Assembly: GCF_023278565.1 (NCBI RefSeq)
Contig: NC_064681.1
Span: forward strand, 4,340,001-4,404,000
DNA: 64,000 nucleotides
Direction of reading: 5' to 3'
Source of the DNA: Colletotrichum lupini
Taxonomy: Eukaryota; Ascomycota; Sordariomycetes; Glomerellales; Glomerellaceae
Shown here: positions 1 through 11,948 of the stretch, piece after piece
Layout: every line of letters begins with the position of its first letter
Position numbering within the stretch: the stretch's first letter is position 1
The notes under the pieces: model-generated
The model's database searches: none
The model's input: only the letters and a program-made list of their open reading frames with translations
What the model was told of the DNA's origin: nothing
Program-made: the position numbers and the translations under genes

Positions 1-877
1 GCCATCAACGACGCTTTTGGCGCCGGGCCGGCTCTCGTCTCCAGGCAAAGGCCAGCTCGCCGCCTTTGCTGCGTATATTGACGGCCGACGCTGATCATCA
101 GAGACTGTCGAGTCTACGGCCGTAGCCGTGCCTGGCGAAGTGGACGCGACTTCTGTTGTGGCTTCTGTCCCAACTTCGTCAACGTCTGGCGCCGAGTCGT
201 GAACGGACTCGTTGCTGTCGAGGTCCTCGCCGAGCTCGACACCGCGAGTCTCGTCGATGAACTTGAGCTTCTTTGGCGGCGCAGGCCACTTGTGGCTCTC
301 TCTGAATACGGCGTGCTTGGGGGCGCGAAACTTGTAGCCCTTTTTGCACTCTCGCCCTGTCATCAGGCACCGCCCGCAGATGGGCAGCACTCGATCACAT
401 CGCAGGTGCTGCTCGCGACACTGCTCGCTGCACGGATCAAACACAGTCAGCAACCTCTTCCTCGATCATGATATATCTGTCAAACTTTGCGGTTCTCTCC
501 CACCGGCTCTCTCTCTCCACAGCTGCCTCTTTTCTCACAGACCGAGTCCAGAGCCATCGCAACCGACCTCCTCACTCTTTCTCAGCTGGAGCAGCTGATG
601 GCAACGGCGTCGACGAAGACCCTGGAGCTTCCTTCACCTTGCCATCACCGGCGAGAGCTTCATTGCCTTCATCTCTCGCCGAAATCTGCTCGTCACCCCG
701 CGTCTCAAGGTGAGCGGCGCCGCTGTCCGTGTCGCCGTCGGTGCGAATGGCCTCCAAATTGACGCCTCCAAAACAGGTGTTTTTCCCCGAGAGGCCCGCC
801 CCTCCTCGGGTGGATCAGCAGAGTCTCACTCACCAGGTCGTGGCACTTAGCGAATCAGGCGCTTCGGGAGACGGCAT
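1..877 (-). CDS. Zn(II)2Cys6 (ARCA-like) transcription factor, N-terminal part, cut by window edge
   Basis: Reading leftwards, exon 1 is 877-834 (ATG at 877, protein start MPSPEAPDSLSATTC) and exon 2 runs from 427 off the left edge. The intron 833-428 has a GTGAGT donor, a CTGACT branch site and a GTGCAG acceptor. Splicing splits the first zinc-cluster cysteine codon and gives CEQCREQHLRCDRVLPIC followed by GRCLMTGREC, a perfect C-x2-C-x6-C-x6-C-x2-C-x6-C binuclear zinc cluster. After it come KKGYKFR and KLKFIDETRG, which resemble the segment after the zinc cluster in fungal 'arca-like' regulators, then an acidic low-complexity linker. The protein should bind DNA in the nucleus; its targets and the effector half are outside the window. 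The intron (406 nt) is unusually long, so a small extra exon cannot be excluded. It diverges from the sugar transporter at 2617. The domain call is firm; the ARCA assignment is from memory of the motif. Confidence 0.75.
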
Positions 878-2616
878 GGCACTTGTGCCACTTGCAATTC
901 TTTCCGAGCCCCCAGTTGAGGCTGCAATGAAATGATTGAAACCCGGGGAAGATGGAGAAGATCTGGGGGAGCCCCTCGATTTTTGAGCAGATCTGAAATT
1001 GAATTGAAGCTTGAGTCCGGGGCGACGACCAGTGACGTGTGTGGGGATGCGAGTTGGTCAGCAGCACATCCGACGACACCTCTCCACTCACGACACACAC
1101 ATAGCACACACACACACACCACAGACACAGAGAGAGTCAGGGACCCCTTTTTTAACCAGTTCAGACTCTGCCAGTTTCTGGGCACTTCAGGCCAGTCTCA
1201 AAAGGCCAGCCAGACGCCGATGGCCGAGCCACTCCGACGGTTCCCCAGCGCTCTCTCTTTTTCGCTATCGGTACCCAACTGCCAACAAACTGTGTCATGC
1301 CAACAAGCAAAGTTGGCGCAGATACTTGAAGACTCTTGTTGGCTCTTCTGGGCTCTTGGATTCAATTGTTCCCGGGCCTCTGGTTCTTCAGCAAAGTCGA
1401 ACGAGTTTCTCAATAGTTTTCTTTTCATTCGTCCGCCCTTCCCTCCCACATTACCGGCGTCAACTCTATCTTTGTTTCTCACCCTCACTACGCCGCACTC
1501 ACTGACCCGAAAGCTGAACCTGGACTTTTCTTCCCCGCCCTCCCTTGCTGCAGCAGCCATGGACTTCTTCCCGATGGCTTGGGTCTGCACGCAACCAACG
1601 ATTCAACGGCCGCTCAGCTGACCATTTCGACACCACCAACATGGCGACGCTCAAACTTCCCCCGCACGCTAGAGTTGGCCCAGACAAACTCAATGGCAGC
1701 AAAGGGTTCCCATCTCCGTCCCAACCTGACGGCCTGGCAGATGTCGAACGCACCCTGTCATGACACAGAGAAACACGCCAACCCCCCTTGGGCGGCACCC
1801 CGACGACAGAAATGTCACGTCGCTTTACCTTATCTCGCCCAAGTCCCAAATTGCCCCAGCATCTGCCATCAAAAGATGAACGGGTACCCCTCGCCGACGA
1901 GAACCAATCTGTCCAATGGCTAGCTCCCTTTTCTGCTCTTCCATGTCTCCAAGAAGCCAAAGACTTCAAAGGCCCCTTGCGAATTGCGACGGCTTCGGTA
2001 ACTTTGACCAGTCCCCTGGTCTTCTCGGCACAGGATTCTCCTCATCCTTCCAATAGCTGACGACTGGTCTATCGGAAGATTGCCCTTGTTTGTTTGACCA
2101 CAAAAAAAGAGGACGCGCGATACCGAACGGAACAAATCAAATCAAACAACCAGACGAGTTCAATGTCCCGGCCCCAGTCTTTCGCACTTCGTCAAAAAAT
2201 TCGAGCCCTTTCTTTTGTGGGTTTTCCCATCGAAGCCGTAGGCCCGTAGCCATCGTCCCACACAATCCAGGACCGTTCGTTCCCGTCGCGCGCGAATATT
2301 TTGTTGTTATATAACATCCGGCGATTCCCCCCTCAATCTCCACCTCTTGACGATCTCCTCTTCAGCAAGCAGCATCTCCCAGCGCAGCCGCTTTCTCAGA
2401 GCTCTTTTTCTTCACCACATCTGCTCAACGCCAGCCTTGGCAACGCTTCAACGATCTCCACGTTGTGCGCGCAATCTCCCCATTGCAGCACGCGATAGTG
2501 TGTGCATCGCCGCAGAACCTCGAGAGAATTCAGTTTCTCCTTGAGAACATTTGTCAATAACAACAACAACTCCGCCACGCCACGCAACGCAACCCTTCCT
2601 CCAAAGCCCATCCACG
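878..2616. promoter_or_regulatory. Divergent intergenic region between regulator and sugar transporter
   Basis: These 1.74 kb separate the two divergent start codons. No ORF here has codon structure or a recognisable domain. The part next to the transporter (about 2330-2600) is rich in C/T-rich and CAA-rich tracts, as expected of a fungal 5' leader, and a TATA-like TTATATAA lies near 2307-2314. A CA-rich microsatellite lies near 1088-1132. Confidence 0.5.
1088..1132. repeat. CA-rich microsatellite
   Basis: An imperfect run of CA dinucleotides interrupted by TAG and CC, grading into GA repeats. It is noncoding simple sequence in the divergent promoter region. Confidence 0.7.
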
Positions 2617-4451
2617 ATGGAGTCCAAATCGGCGCACGATGATGTGGTCGCCGCACCAGACCGCGTCTCGGCCGAGATCGGCGATCACCACTCGGCCAAA
2701 CTCGCCAGCAACTTTGTCCAGAACGCCAAAGCGGCCACGGACAAGGAGCACAAGATGACTCTGATGCAGGGCATTAAGCTCTACCCCAAGGCCATTGCAT
2801 GGAGTGTGCTCATTTCCACCTGCATCGCCATGGAGGGCTACGACATCAGTCTCGTCAGCAACTTTTACGCATTCCCGCAATTTAACCAAAAGTACGGCGT
2901 CCTCACCGCCGACGGATCCTACCAGGTCCCTGCGCCGTGGCAAGCCGGCCTCAGCAACGGTGCCACCGTCGGCGAGATCATCGGCCTCTTCATCAACGGA
3001 TGGGTCTCGGAACGCTTCGGCTACAGGTGGACCGTCATCACATGTCTTTTGCTAGTCGCCGCCTTCACCACAATCTTCTTCACCGCGCAAAACGTTCAGA
3101 CTCTGCTCGCCGCCGAGATCCTCTGCGGTATCCCATGGGGTGTCTTCCAGACGCTGTGCATCACCTATGCCTCCGAAGTCTGCCCCGTCGCCCTGCGCGG
3201 CTACCTGACGACCTATGTCAACTTTTGCTGGGGTATGGGCCAGGAGATTGGTATCGGCGTCATCGTCTCCATGCTCGACCGCCAGGACGAGTGGGCATAC
3301 CGCATTCCCTACGCGCTGCAGTGGATGTGGCCGGTGCCTTTGGCCATTGGTATCTACTTTGCGCCCGAGTCGCCCTGGTGGCTGGTGCGCAAGGGCAAGA
3401 TTGACGAGGCCAAGAAGTCGCTGCTGCGCCTGACGAGCAGAGACAAGGAGACTGATTTCGACGCCGACGAGACGGTCGCCATGATGGTGCACACCAACTC
3501 GATTGAGGAGAAGATTACCGAGGGCGCATCCTACCTGGACTGCTTCAAGGGCGTCGACCTGCGCCGCACCGAGATTGTGTGCATGGTTTGGGCCATTCAG
3601 AACCTCAGCGGCAACTCCTTCTCCAACTACTCTACGTAAGTCTCTGCCTTTGTGCACTCTTGTTGCTTGAGCTCTAGTTGCACCAGACTAACATTACGGT
3701 GCACGCAGATACTTCCTCAGGCAGGCCGGTCTCTCCACCAGAAACTCGTACAACTTTGCGCTCGGCCAGTACGCCATCAACATGGTCGGTGTCTTTGGCG
3801 CGTGGTTCCTCATGTCGTGGGGTATCGGCCGTCGCACGCTGTACCTCTACGGTCTCTGCGGTCTTTGCAGCATGCTCATGATCCTCGGCTTCCTGGGCCT
3901 CGTGCCGGCCGAACACCGCGACCAGGGCGCGCTCGCGACGGGCTCCATCATGATGGTCTGGGCTCTCTTTTACCAGCTCACCGTCGGCACCGTGTGCTAC
4001 TCGCTCGTCAGTGAATTGCCGTCGCGTCGTCTGCAGATCAAGACTGTCGTCCTTGGCCGTAACCTCTAGTAAGTTCCCGATGCACTTTCCGGTCTGAAAA
4101 TCGAACCCATGCTAACCACACTGTCCCCACAGCAACATTGTCGGAATCATCAACAACGTCCTCACGCCGTACATGCTCAACCCCAGCGCCTGGAACTGGC
4201 AAAACTACACTGGCTTCTTCTGGGGCGGCATCTGCTTCCTCTGCTGCGTGTACACCTACTTCCGCGTCCCCGAGCCCCGCGGCCGCACCTACGCCGAGCT
4301 GGACAAGCTGTTTGAGCACAAGGTTGCCGCGCGCAAGTTCGAGGGTACCACTGTTGACGTGTTTGAGGAGGGCGCCGTCGACGAGAAGGCGATGAATAAC
4401 TATCACCAGCAGATTCGCGTCTCGCACTCTGAGAAGGATGTGCAGGTGTAG
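2617..4451 (+). CDS. MFS sugar transporter, alpha-glucoside permease type
   Basis: Three exons: 2617-3635, 3709-4068 and 4133-4451, with introns starting GTAAGT in both cases. The total is 1698 nt, encoding 565 residues. I chose the ATG at 2617 (MESKSAHDD) because the in-frame ATG at 2551 only adds a leader-like stretch. The protein has the layout of a 12-TM sugar porter: EGYDISLVSNFYAFPQF at the first membrane segment, WVSERFGYRW between TM2 and TM3, the PESPWWLVRKG motif before the central loop, and PEPRGRTYAELD after the last helix. These fit the fungal maltose/alpha-glucoside:H+ symporter branch, acting at the plasma membrane. The exact substrate cannot be read from sequence. The C-terminal tail is hydrophilic. 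Length is normal for the family. Confidence 0.9.
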
Positions 4452-6042
4452 AGTGCTGATTGTGGAGGGTATTGCTATTGTCTCTCGCTGGTGTGGTGCT
4501 GTGTGATGACGCACCGAGTGCCTAGCGAGGAGAGACACATTGGCTATGAAAATGATGGACGAAAGAACGTAATGCTGTAATGCATGTATTTAATTCCGAC
4601 GAAGTATATGAATCTCTAACGAAATTGTTAATCCGCTACGACTTGCTCTTTTCCTTCGCGAGCATTATCTTGACTGTACGAATCCACATAGCGTGAACCC
4701 ACCAAGACAACGCGACTGTCAGCGCCCGGTCGACTATCTCCAAAGTCCGTCGTCCCCCGCATCACACTTTCCCCGCACGAGGGTGTGTTTATCGCGGGAG
4801 AAGACGGGAGGATTTGAGTCGGGGAGGGGAGAGGAGGGGGTTGCGCCCAGAGGGATCGACTTCGGGGGATTTGGGGATTAAGCATGCCCGTCGCGGTGGC
4901 TGGTTGGCTGGGTTTATTCTCCGCAGCCTCCAACTGCCGGATAGTCGTCAGTTCTGACTTGGGTCTGTCTCTTTGTTAGACCGGGCGAAGCTTTTCGAGA
5001 GACACATCGGCTCGAGATTGACGTGGACCGATGGTTGACAAGTCCGTTAGCTTGTTCCTCTCTGTCGGAACCGCACGGATGCCATCATGTCACCGTGTGA
5101 CTTGACAATAACCGATAACCTAGGTCATGTTGAAATCTTTCATCATTTTGTTTCTCAAGATGACTGGGGTTTAGAACGACAAGCTACGAGGACTTGAGAC
5201 AAGTCCGTCGGGCTAGAGAACAGCCACGAGGAAAGCTCAAGGCAAAGTGGGTACAAATCCGTCATGTCCATATTCTTACATGACAAATGCCAGCAACATT
5301 CGACTAAAAGTGGTTCCATCCCCTTTGGTCTTTGGTGCGTGTTTGGAAATCCGTCAAAATTTCGACGGATAAACATATCCACCAGCGAGCATATGCGAAC
5401 CTTCTCTCACGGCTTCAAACTGCTATCCACTACACTTAATCTACGTAGTCCATTGGGTTCACAAATCCACAGCGGCCGGGTCTCCGCGATTGCGGGGACC
5501 CCACACAGCCATCACGGCTCGAGGGGGGAGGTTAGAGCAACCGAGCAGGGTAGCACGGGCGAGATGGACAGAGACAGAGACCGAGGGGGAGAGAATGGGC
5601 CGGGCCAAGAGCCCAGAGGTGGTAGTAGTGGTATGGAGTAGCGGCTTTCCTGGGAGGATCCAACACCGTGGTTGTGCCAAGTCTGTACCTGGTTGTCTCG
5701 TTCGGGTTTGTACGCTTATGTGTTTCCTGGAGCCTCCATTTACCTTGAGCCACCTAGCCTTGACTACCTTCCCTTGCTCCTACCTCGTAGTCGTCCGACG
5801 CATACATATGAGCGTACATCTCGAGATCATTGCTTCACCTTTTGCTGCTTCTCCTTTTCTCTCTTCTTCAGGCCAGAAGCATCCCCTTTTTCTTCCCTCT
5901 CCCCCTCCTCCTCTACATCCCTCCAACTTCATTTCTCTTCTTTACAGTGTCAAGTGTATCATATCGCAACCCGCCAACGGCAACGGTTACAGCCGGAACA
6001 ACGTAGCCGAAAAAAAGACTTCAAACATAGAGGCCGTGCAAA
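4452..6042. other. Intergenic region between the two transporters
   Basis: About 1.6 kb containing the 3' region of the sugar transporter and the promoter of the next gene. ORFs here are short and on both strands without conserved motifs. A strongly C/T-rich stretch at about 5830-5945 just upstream of the next start looks like a 5' leader. No RNA gene or repeat was recognised. Confidence 0.5.
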
Positions 6043-7824
6043 ATGTCGACGACGGACAAGCCGGAGATCTCCTTCGTCGACGACAGAGAAGACGACGCCC
6101 AGTCCGACTCGGAGAAGGCGCCTGTGGTGCGCATAATCGACGATGTGCGCGTGCTGGGGCTCAGCGAGGACGATGCCGAGTTTTATGCCAATTTCACGCC
6201 GGAGCAGCGCAAGAAGACGATTCGCAAGGTATGTTTGGTTTTTCATACAGCAGCATCGTCTGGGAACAGCATGGGGATTGCTTCGAAACGAAGTGGGATT
6301 GATTGCTAACACTGAGAGAAAAGATCGACATTCGCTTGGTGCCGATGCTTGCGGTTCTCTATCTCATCTCCCATCTCGACCGCGCCAACATTGGCAATGC
6401 CAAGATTGAAGGTCTGGCCGAGGACCTGAAGCTTAGCGGTGTGCAGTGGAACATTGCCCTCAGTCTCTTCTTCGTTCCTTATGTCCTGCTTGGTACATTT
6501 TACCCCCTTCCATTCAGACTATACTGGTTCACTTCAAGTTACTGATTCCTATGTAGAGGTTCCTAGCAACATCATCCTCAAAAAGTTCAATCGTCCATCC
6601 GTATACCTTGGTACCCTCGTAACGATATGGGGTGTCATAATGACCTGTCACGGCGTTGTGAAGAACTTTGCTGGTCTTCTCAGCGTCTTCTCCTTGGTGT
6701 CTTTGAGGCCGGCTTCTACCCTGGTGCTGTTTATCTCTGCACATTCTGGTACCTACCGTGAGTTCTCCATTACCTCTCTCTTCCAGAAACACTCAACTGA
6801 CAACTCAAAAAGTCGCGACCTAGCAGCTCGCATCGCCTGGTTCTACTGCACATCCGCCCTCTCCGGCGCCTTCTCAGGCCTCCTCGCCGCCGCAATCGCA
6901 AAGATGGACGGCGTAGGCGGCTACGAAGGCTGGCGCTGGATCTTCATCCTCGAAGGCATCTTCACCGTCGGCCTCGGCATCGCCACCTTCTTCCTCCTCA
7001 TCGACCGCCCCTCCCTCAGCGGGAAGTGGCTTACCCCCGAAGAAATCCGTTTCCTCGAGATCCAGCACTTCATCAAGCAGGGTGGGCGCTTCCAGGACGA
7101 GAAGCAGGAGGACAAGTTCAAGTGGCACGACCTCAAGGCCGTTGTCACGAATTGGCGGCTGTACATGCAGGCGTGGGCGCTCCTCGCCACCTCGGCGTGT
7201 TCGTATGGCACTAAATTCACGCTGCCGACCATCACGAAGGCTATGGGCTTCAACAACACAGCCGCACAGCTCATGACGGTTCCGCCGTACTTTTGCGGCG
7301 CTGCCTCGGCCATCTTCTTCGCACGCTTGTCGGACAGGTTCTACTGGCGCATGCCCTTCGTCGCGATCCCCATGGGTCTCATCACCATCGGCTACGGCGT
7401 CATCATCTCCTTCAAGGGTGATCTGTCCGGTAACATTGCGGGAGCTATGGTCGGCGTCATTATCACCTGCATGGGTATCTACCCCATCCAGCCCGCGGGT
7501 TCCTCCTGGGCGGCGAACAACCTCGCCCCGGCCTCGCGCCGCGCCATCGGTGTGGCTTTCAACATTTGCGTGGGCAACATCGATGGTATCATTGGTAGCT
7601 ACATGTATCTCGACAACGAAAAGCCAAAGTACTACACCGGTTTCGGGCTGTCGCTGGCGTTTGGCGGCAGCGGGTTGATCGTTGCGCTGCTGCTGGAATG
7701 GAGCTACAAGTGGGGGAATGATAGGAAAGCCAAGATGTCCGAGGAGGAGATTCGGGCAAAGTACACGGAGCAGCAGCTTATGGATATGGGTGACAAGAGC
7801 CCTCACTTCAAGTACACTCTATAG
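6043..7824 (+). CDS. MFS anion:cation symporter (DAL5/allantoate-permease type) with an apparent frameshift
   Basis: Exons 6043-6228, 6324-6492, 6557-6757 and 6813-7824, joined by clear GT-AG introns. The N-terminus (MSTTDKPEIS) is acidic. It is followed by IDIRLVPMLAVLYLISHLDR and ANIGNAKIEGL, hallmarks of the fungal DAL5/TNA1-like family that imports organic anions, vitamins or nitrogen compounds at the plasma membrane. KMDGVGGYEGWRWIFILEG and WAANNLAP follow. The exons sum to 1568 nt, one short of a multiple of three. Conserved coding runs in one frame to GVVKNFAGLL (about 6681) and resumes as RLLLGVFEAGFYPGAVY in the next frame from 6684. One base therefore seems to be missing at 6682-6684. 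An alternative splice (GTAACG about 6619 to CAG 6683) would restore the frame but delete a conserved membrane segment. Either a recent lesion or a sequence error. Confidence 0.8.
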
Positions 7825-9448
7825 GAGCTATGCGAGGATGCCGTAGGGCAGGCGGACTATGGATGACGGAGACTGAGTCTCGATGTCCGGTTGATGGCTG
7901 TGGAGGAAATGTAGGGTGAGGCGCGAGGATGTTTTTGACACTTACTATTTTTCCCGAGTAAATAGCGATTGTTAATGCCGATAATGAACAGCAATCCTTT
8001 CTGGCCCAAATATCTCAGCTTTGTCCCGTTACCTGACTGTGACCCTTGAGTAGTAACGTGCTGCAATTCTGCAGAGGCTTGGTTGAGAGTTTGAAATTAC
8101 CTAGACATCTTCATCTACTATAACCCTGAGCCTATGATAAGTCTGAGCAGAATAAGTGACTTACTTTTCGAGTTATTGTAAAGATACTTAAGTAATTTTT
8201 ACAGCTCATCGATCATAAGTATCTTAAATCCTTGCAATACGTGCCAAAACTTTGTCCGCTAACTTGATTGATTTCGTGTCAAAGCCCGTGAAATTGAAAT
8301 CAATTACTTTCATTTCGAGACTTCCTTAATTCTACCTATGGGAAATCAATGCCGTCAAGGTCGATCAAAAACTCTGATACTATTGATTACAAAGTGAAAT
8401 AGTTACCAGGCGTACTCATCTCCCTTGGTGGTTGCGTACGCTCCACGCATCAACTCAGAACTACATTGTGTGCCGTGTCCACGTGCCAAGCATGTGCCTG
8501 CCAAGCTATATGAGCAATCTCCAGCTGCTACGCCTCTTCAGCCTGAACACTCTGATGTCCAACGACTGACTCGCTCTTGGCGCACGCCGAGACATCCCGA
8601 TAGAATCCCTGACTCCTAGGAGCTGTCAGCCTCTTGCCGGTAATGATCGGTTGTAAGGAGGTATCGTGATGGGCTACAACCCTCATGCAGATGTTATCTT
8701 GGAAGTCGGAAGACGTGCCGAAGAAGTCAGATGCGGAAATTCGACAGGTGATACTGGCCGTTTGAGAATGCTACTCCCTCATCCGCTCTGTTAACTGTTA
8801 CATCACATTGATGATTGCTGCAAGGCGTCTTCTGATGACGGGGAAACTCGGGCTCTCCTTCATCCTCTGGTTCCTCTCCCCATAAATCCTAAGAATCCGC
8901 CTCGGTGTCGGATCTAGCAGTACCCCGGACAACCCCGGATCTATCGCATACCCACGAACCGAACACGCCGCAACTATCAAGTCAACAAACGAGGAAGACT
9001 ATGTGCACCCTAGTGCTTCCCCCGCAGCAAAGATGAGGAGGAAGCGGGGGAAAAGATACCCTTGTCCCTGGTCGTCGTAGCGGCCCCCGCCTCCCCCCAA
9101 GTCAGAAACTCTTGTCTTTCCCCAGACAAATCCCCTCCGTTTTCCGTCGATTTGCGCTCAAGTTTCCTGTCCCATCTCTCTTCCTTCTTTTCCGACTTTC
9201 CATCCAGTCCCTCCCTCCTCGAGTCTCGAACCCTTTCCCGCCTCTGCCCCAAGGTAACCCGCCCATTCACTGTGCGCAACGCGCGGGCGTAACCGCGTGC
9301 GTGCGTTTTCGTCGCTCCACTGGGACACTGCGCATAAGCAGACAAATCAGAAAAGCCAAACGGCCAAGATAACAGGAAAAGGAGAGCAGAGGGAGTGGAC
9401 CCTTGCAAAAGTCCGTCGACTCCATCCCGTTACGTTTGCCTCCCGGTC
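7825..9448. other. Intergenic region upstream of Zn(II)2Cys6 regulator
   Basis: About 1.6 kb. The part 7930-8420 is fairly AT-rich; the rest has normal composition. No ORF with domain similarity was seen. The 250 bases before the regulator's ATG are C/T-rich, consistent with a promoter and 5' leader. Confidence 0.45.
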
Positions 9449-11899
9449 ATGGACGCCCCGGAGTACCGCCGTCCTCTCCCCGGCCCGGGAAGTCCGGCTC
9501 CCGATGGCCGTCACTCCTCATCGGCCGCTTCAGCCGCCGCAGCTAGCAGTCCCCGTGGAGATTCACGGAAACGAAGCTTTAGCTCCGCCGCCGATCAGCA
9601 CTCGCCTCTGTCCGATGAGCTGGCTGGCACTGGGTCCTCCTCCGCCGCCGCCGCCGCCGCAGCGAATCGCCGCAAATTGCAGAAAGTCAGCCGCGCGTGC
9701 GACTTTTGTAAGCAGCGCAAGGCGCGGTGCAGCGGGACTATCCCCTGCGACAAGTGTACTAGAAAGGGCCTCACGTGCGTCTACGATGCAAAGTACTCCC
9801 GCGGTCGACCCCCGACACCTCCGCCCTCAGCTGTGTGGTCTACAGGTTCCAATGCCGTATCCGGATCCGAGGAGCCGCCTGTTATGTACCGGACTACTGA
9901 AGAGGGAGGCGGAGAACACGTCGCTGCACCGGCCGCGCCGTCGCGCTCGCTGAGGGGACATGTACGCGAGAGCCAGGGCCCGGCGTCGCGAGCCTCGCCC
10001 GAGCTTGGTATGGCTGAGATCCAGGGCCAGATCTTCGACCCGACGTCGGGTGTGACTTTCTTGCACAGGGCGTGGAAGCGGCTCTCGAAACACGAGAGTA
10101 ACATCGTCCCGGACGAACTCAACGCCTCGACCGACAGCCAGCCACTCATGCTGGCTGGTGATAAGCCGCTGCCCCCTGTTACTGACGAGGATGTGGCCAA
10201 CTTGTCGCTTCCGGATTCCAGAGAGATTCAGGATCTGCTGGCACTGTACTTTGATGTTTCCATCGCGACCTACCGTGTGCTGCACCGCCCTTCCGTCGAG
10301 GCATGGCTAAAGACCATGATCAATAACCTCCGCCACGGAAAAGCCGTCTGGCAGGATATTGGACGGGGTAAAGCGTCCATCGTCCTTACGGCACTTGCCA
10401 TTGCCACCGCTCACAACGAAAAGTCCAAGGGATTTCACTCACCAGAAGGCGAGGCTCTATCCTTGGCTCGTAGTGACCAACTCTTTTGCGTCGCACTGCA
10501 GCTTACAGAGCGTGAGACGGGGCTCCCTCGGCTAGAGTCAGCTCAGTCGCGATTGATTCAGGTTCTCTACCTCCTAACCACGTCGCGTATGAACCGCGCC
10601 TGGTACACCTTTGGGAACGCGCTTCAGATCATATCTGCGCTGGGTATGCACAGAAAAGCGGCTAAGAAGCGGCACTTGACGCCGGGCAACTCGGATTACA
10701 TCCAGGCGCAGTGTCGTATGCGGACGTTCTGGACCAGCTACGTTTTAGACAAGTACCTGGGCGTCATATTCGGCCGTCCACGTCACTTCCATGATGATGA
10801 CATTGACCAAGACTACCCGGATGGGATCGACGACGAGGATATGACTGCACAGGGACCCATTGAGAGATCGGAGGAACATTCAGACTGTCACATTGACGCG
10901 CTGATATTCCATGCCAAGTAAGTCAGCCCCATGTCTGATCACACTCTCTGCGTACAAGTACTGACATTTGACAGGATAGCGCAAATCATCGGAAACACAT
11001 CAAGAGAAGTCTACTCCATAAAAGCAATCTCCGAACAAGAACGCGTCGCCGCCGCACACCGCCTCAGCAAGAAGATTCACGAATGGCGCGCCAGTCTCCC
11101 GCCTCACCTCGGGTCGATCCGCCCCTCCATGCTGATCCCAAGCTTCCGTCGCCAAGCAACGGTACTCAAACTGGCCTACTCCCACGCCATCATGCACGCA
11201 AACCGCCTCTTTCTCCTAGGTAACTTGAGTTCCGGCAGCGAGACACAGATCCTAGAGTGTATTGGCGCAGCGAGGACGGTGCTCGAGACAGTAGATGGCA
11301 TGGCCGCCGAGGGGCCCATCTTCCACGCCTTTTGGTGGACGCAGTACGTCACGTTTTGCGCCCTGCTGGTCACGTATGTATGGGATATCCAGCAGAAGAG
11401 GCGAGGCATCACGCTTGAGGGTGAGGGAAAGGCAAAGCATACGAAGCTCATGGATCTGGCTGAGCGATGCCAGACGCATCTTGCGCACGCCACGGCGTCC
11501 AATTCACCCAGCCGCCGGTACGCCATCATCCTGGAAGAGTTCAGGACAGAGGGTCTCGGCCAGATGTCACGGCAAACTCAGGTGGCTTCACAGGCACCCC
11601 GGACTTCTGCTCCTCGGGTGGCTGCGCTGTCTGCAGATATGCATGTGCCGCCTCTGCAGGCGAATGGGGGGAACGGAGGAGCGTCGATCACGACCGACGG
11701 ATTCGACTTCAACGATGGGTATGGTACCGAGTCTGGCCCCGTTGATCTAATGGACCAGGGCGACGCAGGGTTCCTTGGATCCAACTTGCTCGATGAGTGG
11801 CAGACGACCGATTGGCTAGACCTCGACTCTTCTGCTTTCGGCCCATACCTGGACATTGACTCAAATCCGTTGGCTTGGATGCCGGACATAGGAGGTTAG
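9449..11899 (+). CDS. Zn(II)2Cys6 transcription factor with fungal-specific middle domain
   Basis: Two exons, 9449-10917 and 10975-11899 (57-nt GTAAGT intron), total 2394 nt and 797 residues. The ATG at 9449 (MDAPEYRRP) is the first ATG in frame. The zinc cluster is C84-x2-C87-x6-C94-x5-C100-x2-C103-x6-C110 (RACDFCKQRKARC, then CDKCTRKGLTC). It is preceded by a Ser/Ala-rich stretch with eight alanines and followed by the basic linker YSRGRPPTPPPS. The region about 245-560 matches the fungal-specific transcription factor domain, including RMRTFWTSYVLDKYLGVIFGRPR. The C-terminus is acidic (DEWQTTDWLDLD) and may be the activation region. It ends 49 bp from the convergent aldo-keto reductase, so it may control that gene and the adjacent NRPS-like gene; that is inference. 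Confidence 0.9.
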
Positions 11900-11948
11900 G
11901 GGTCAGGACTTAAATACAGTCTATAATATTTGCATTGATCTATGTCTT

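Noticed and set aside
932..1621. 229-codon open frame on the plus strand
   Set aside because: Passes through a CA microsatellite and low-complexity DNA in a divergent promoter; no recognisable domain.
6874..7806. 310-codon open frame on the minus strand
   Set aside because: Antisense to the last exon of the DAL5-type transporter; low-complexity composition and no motifs.
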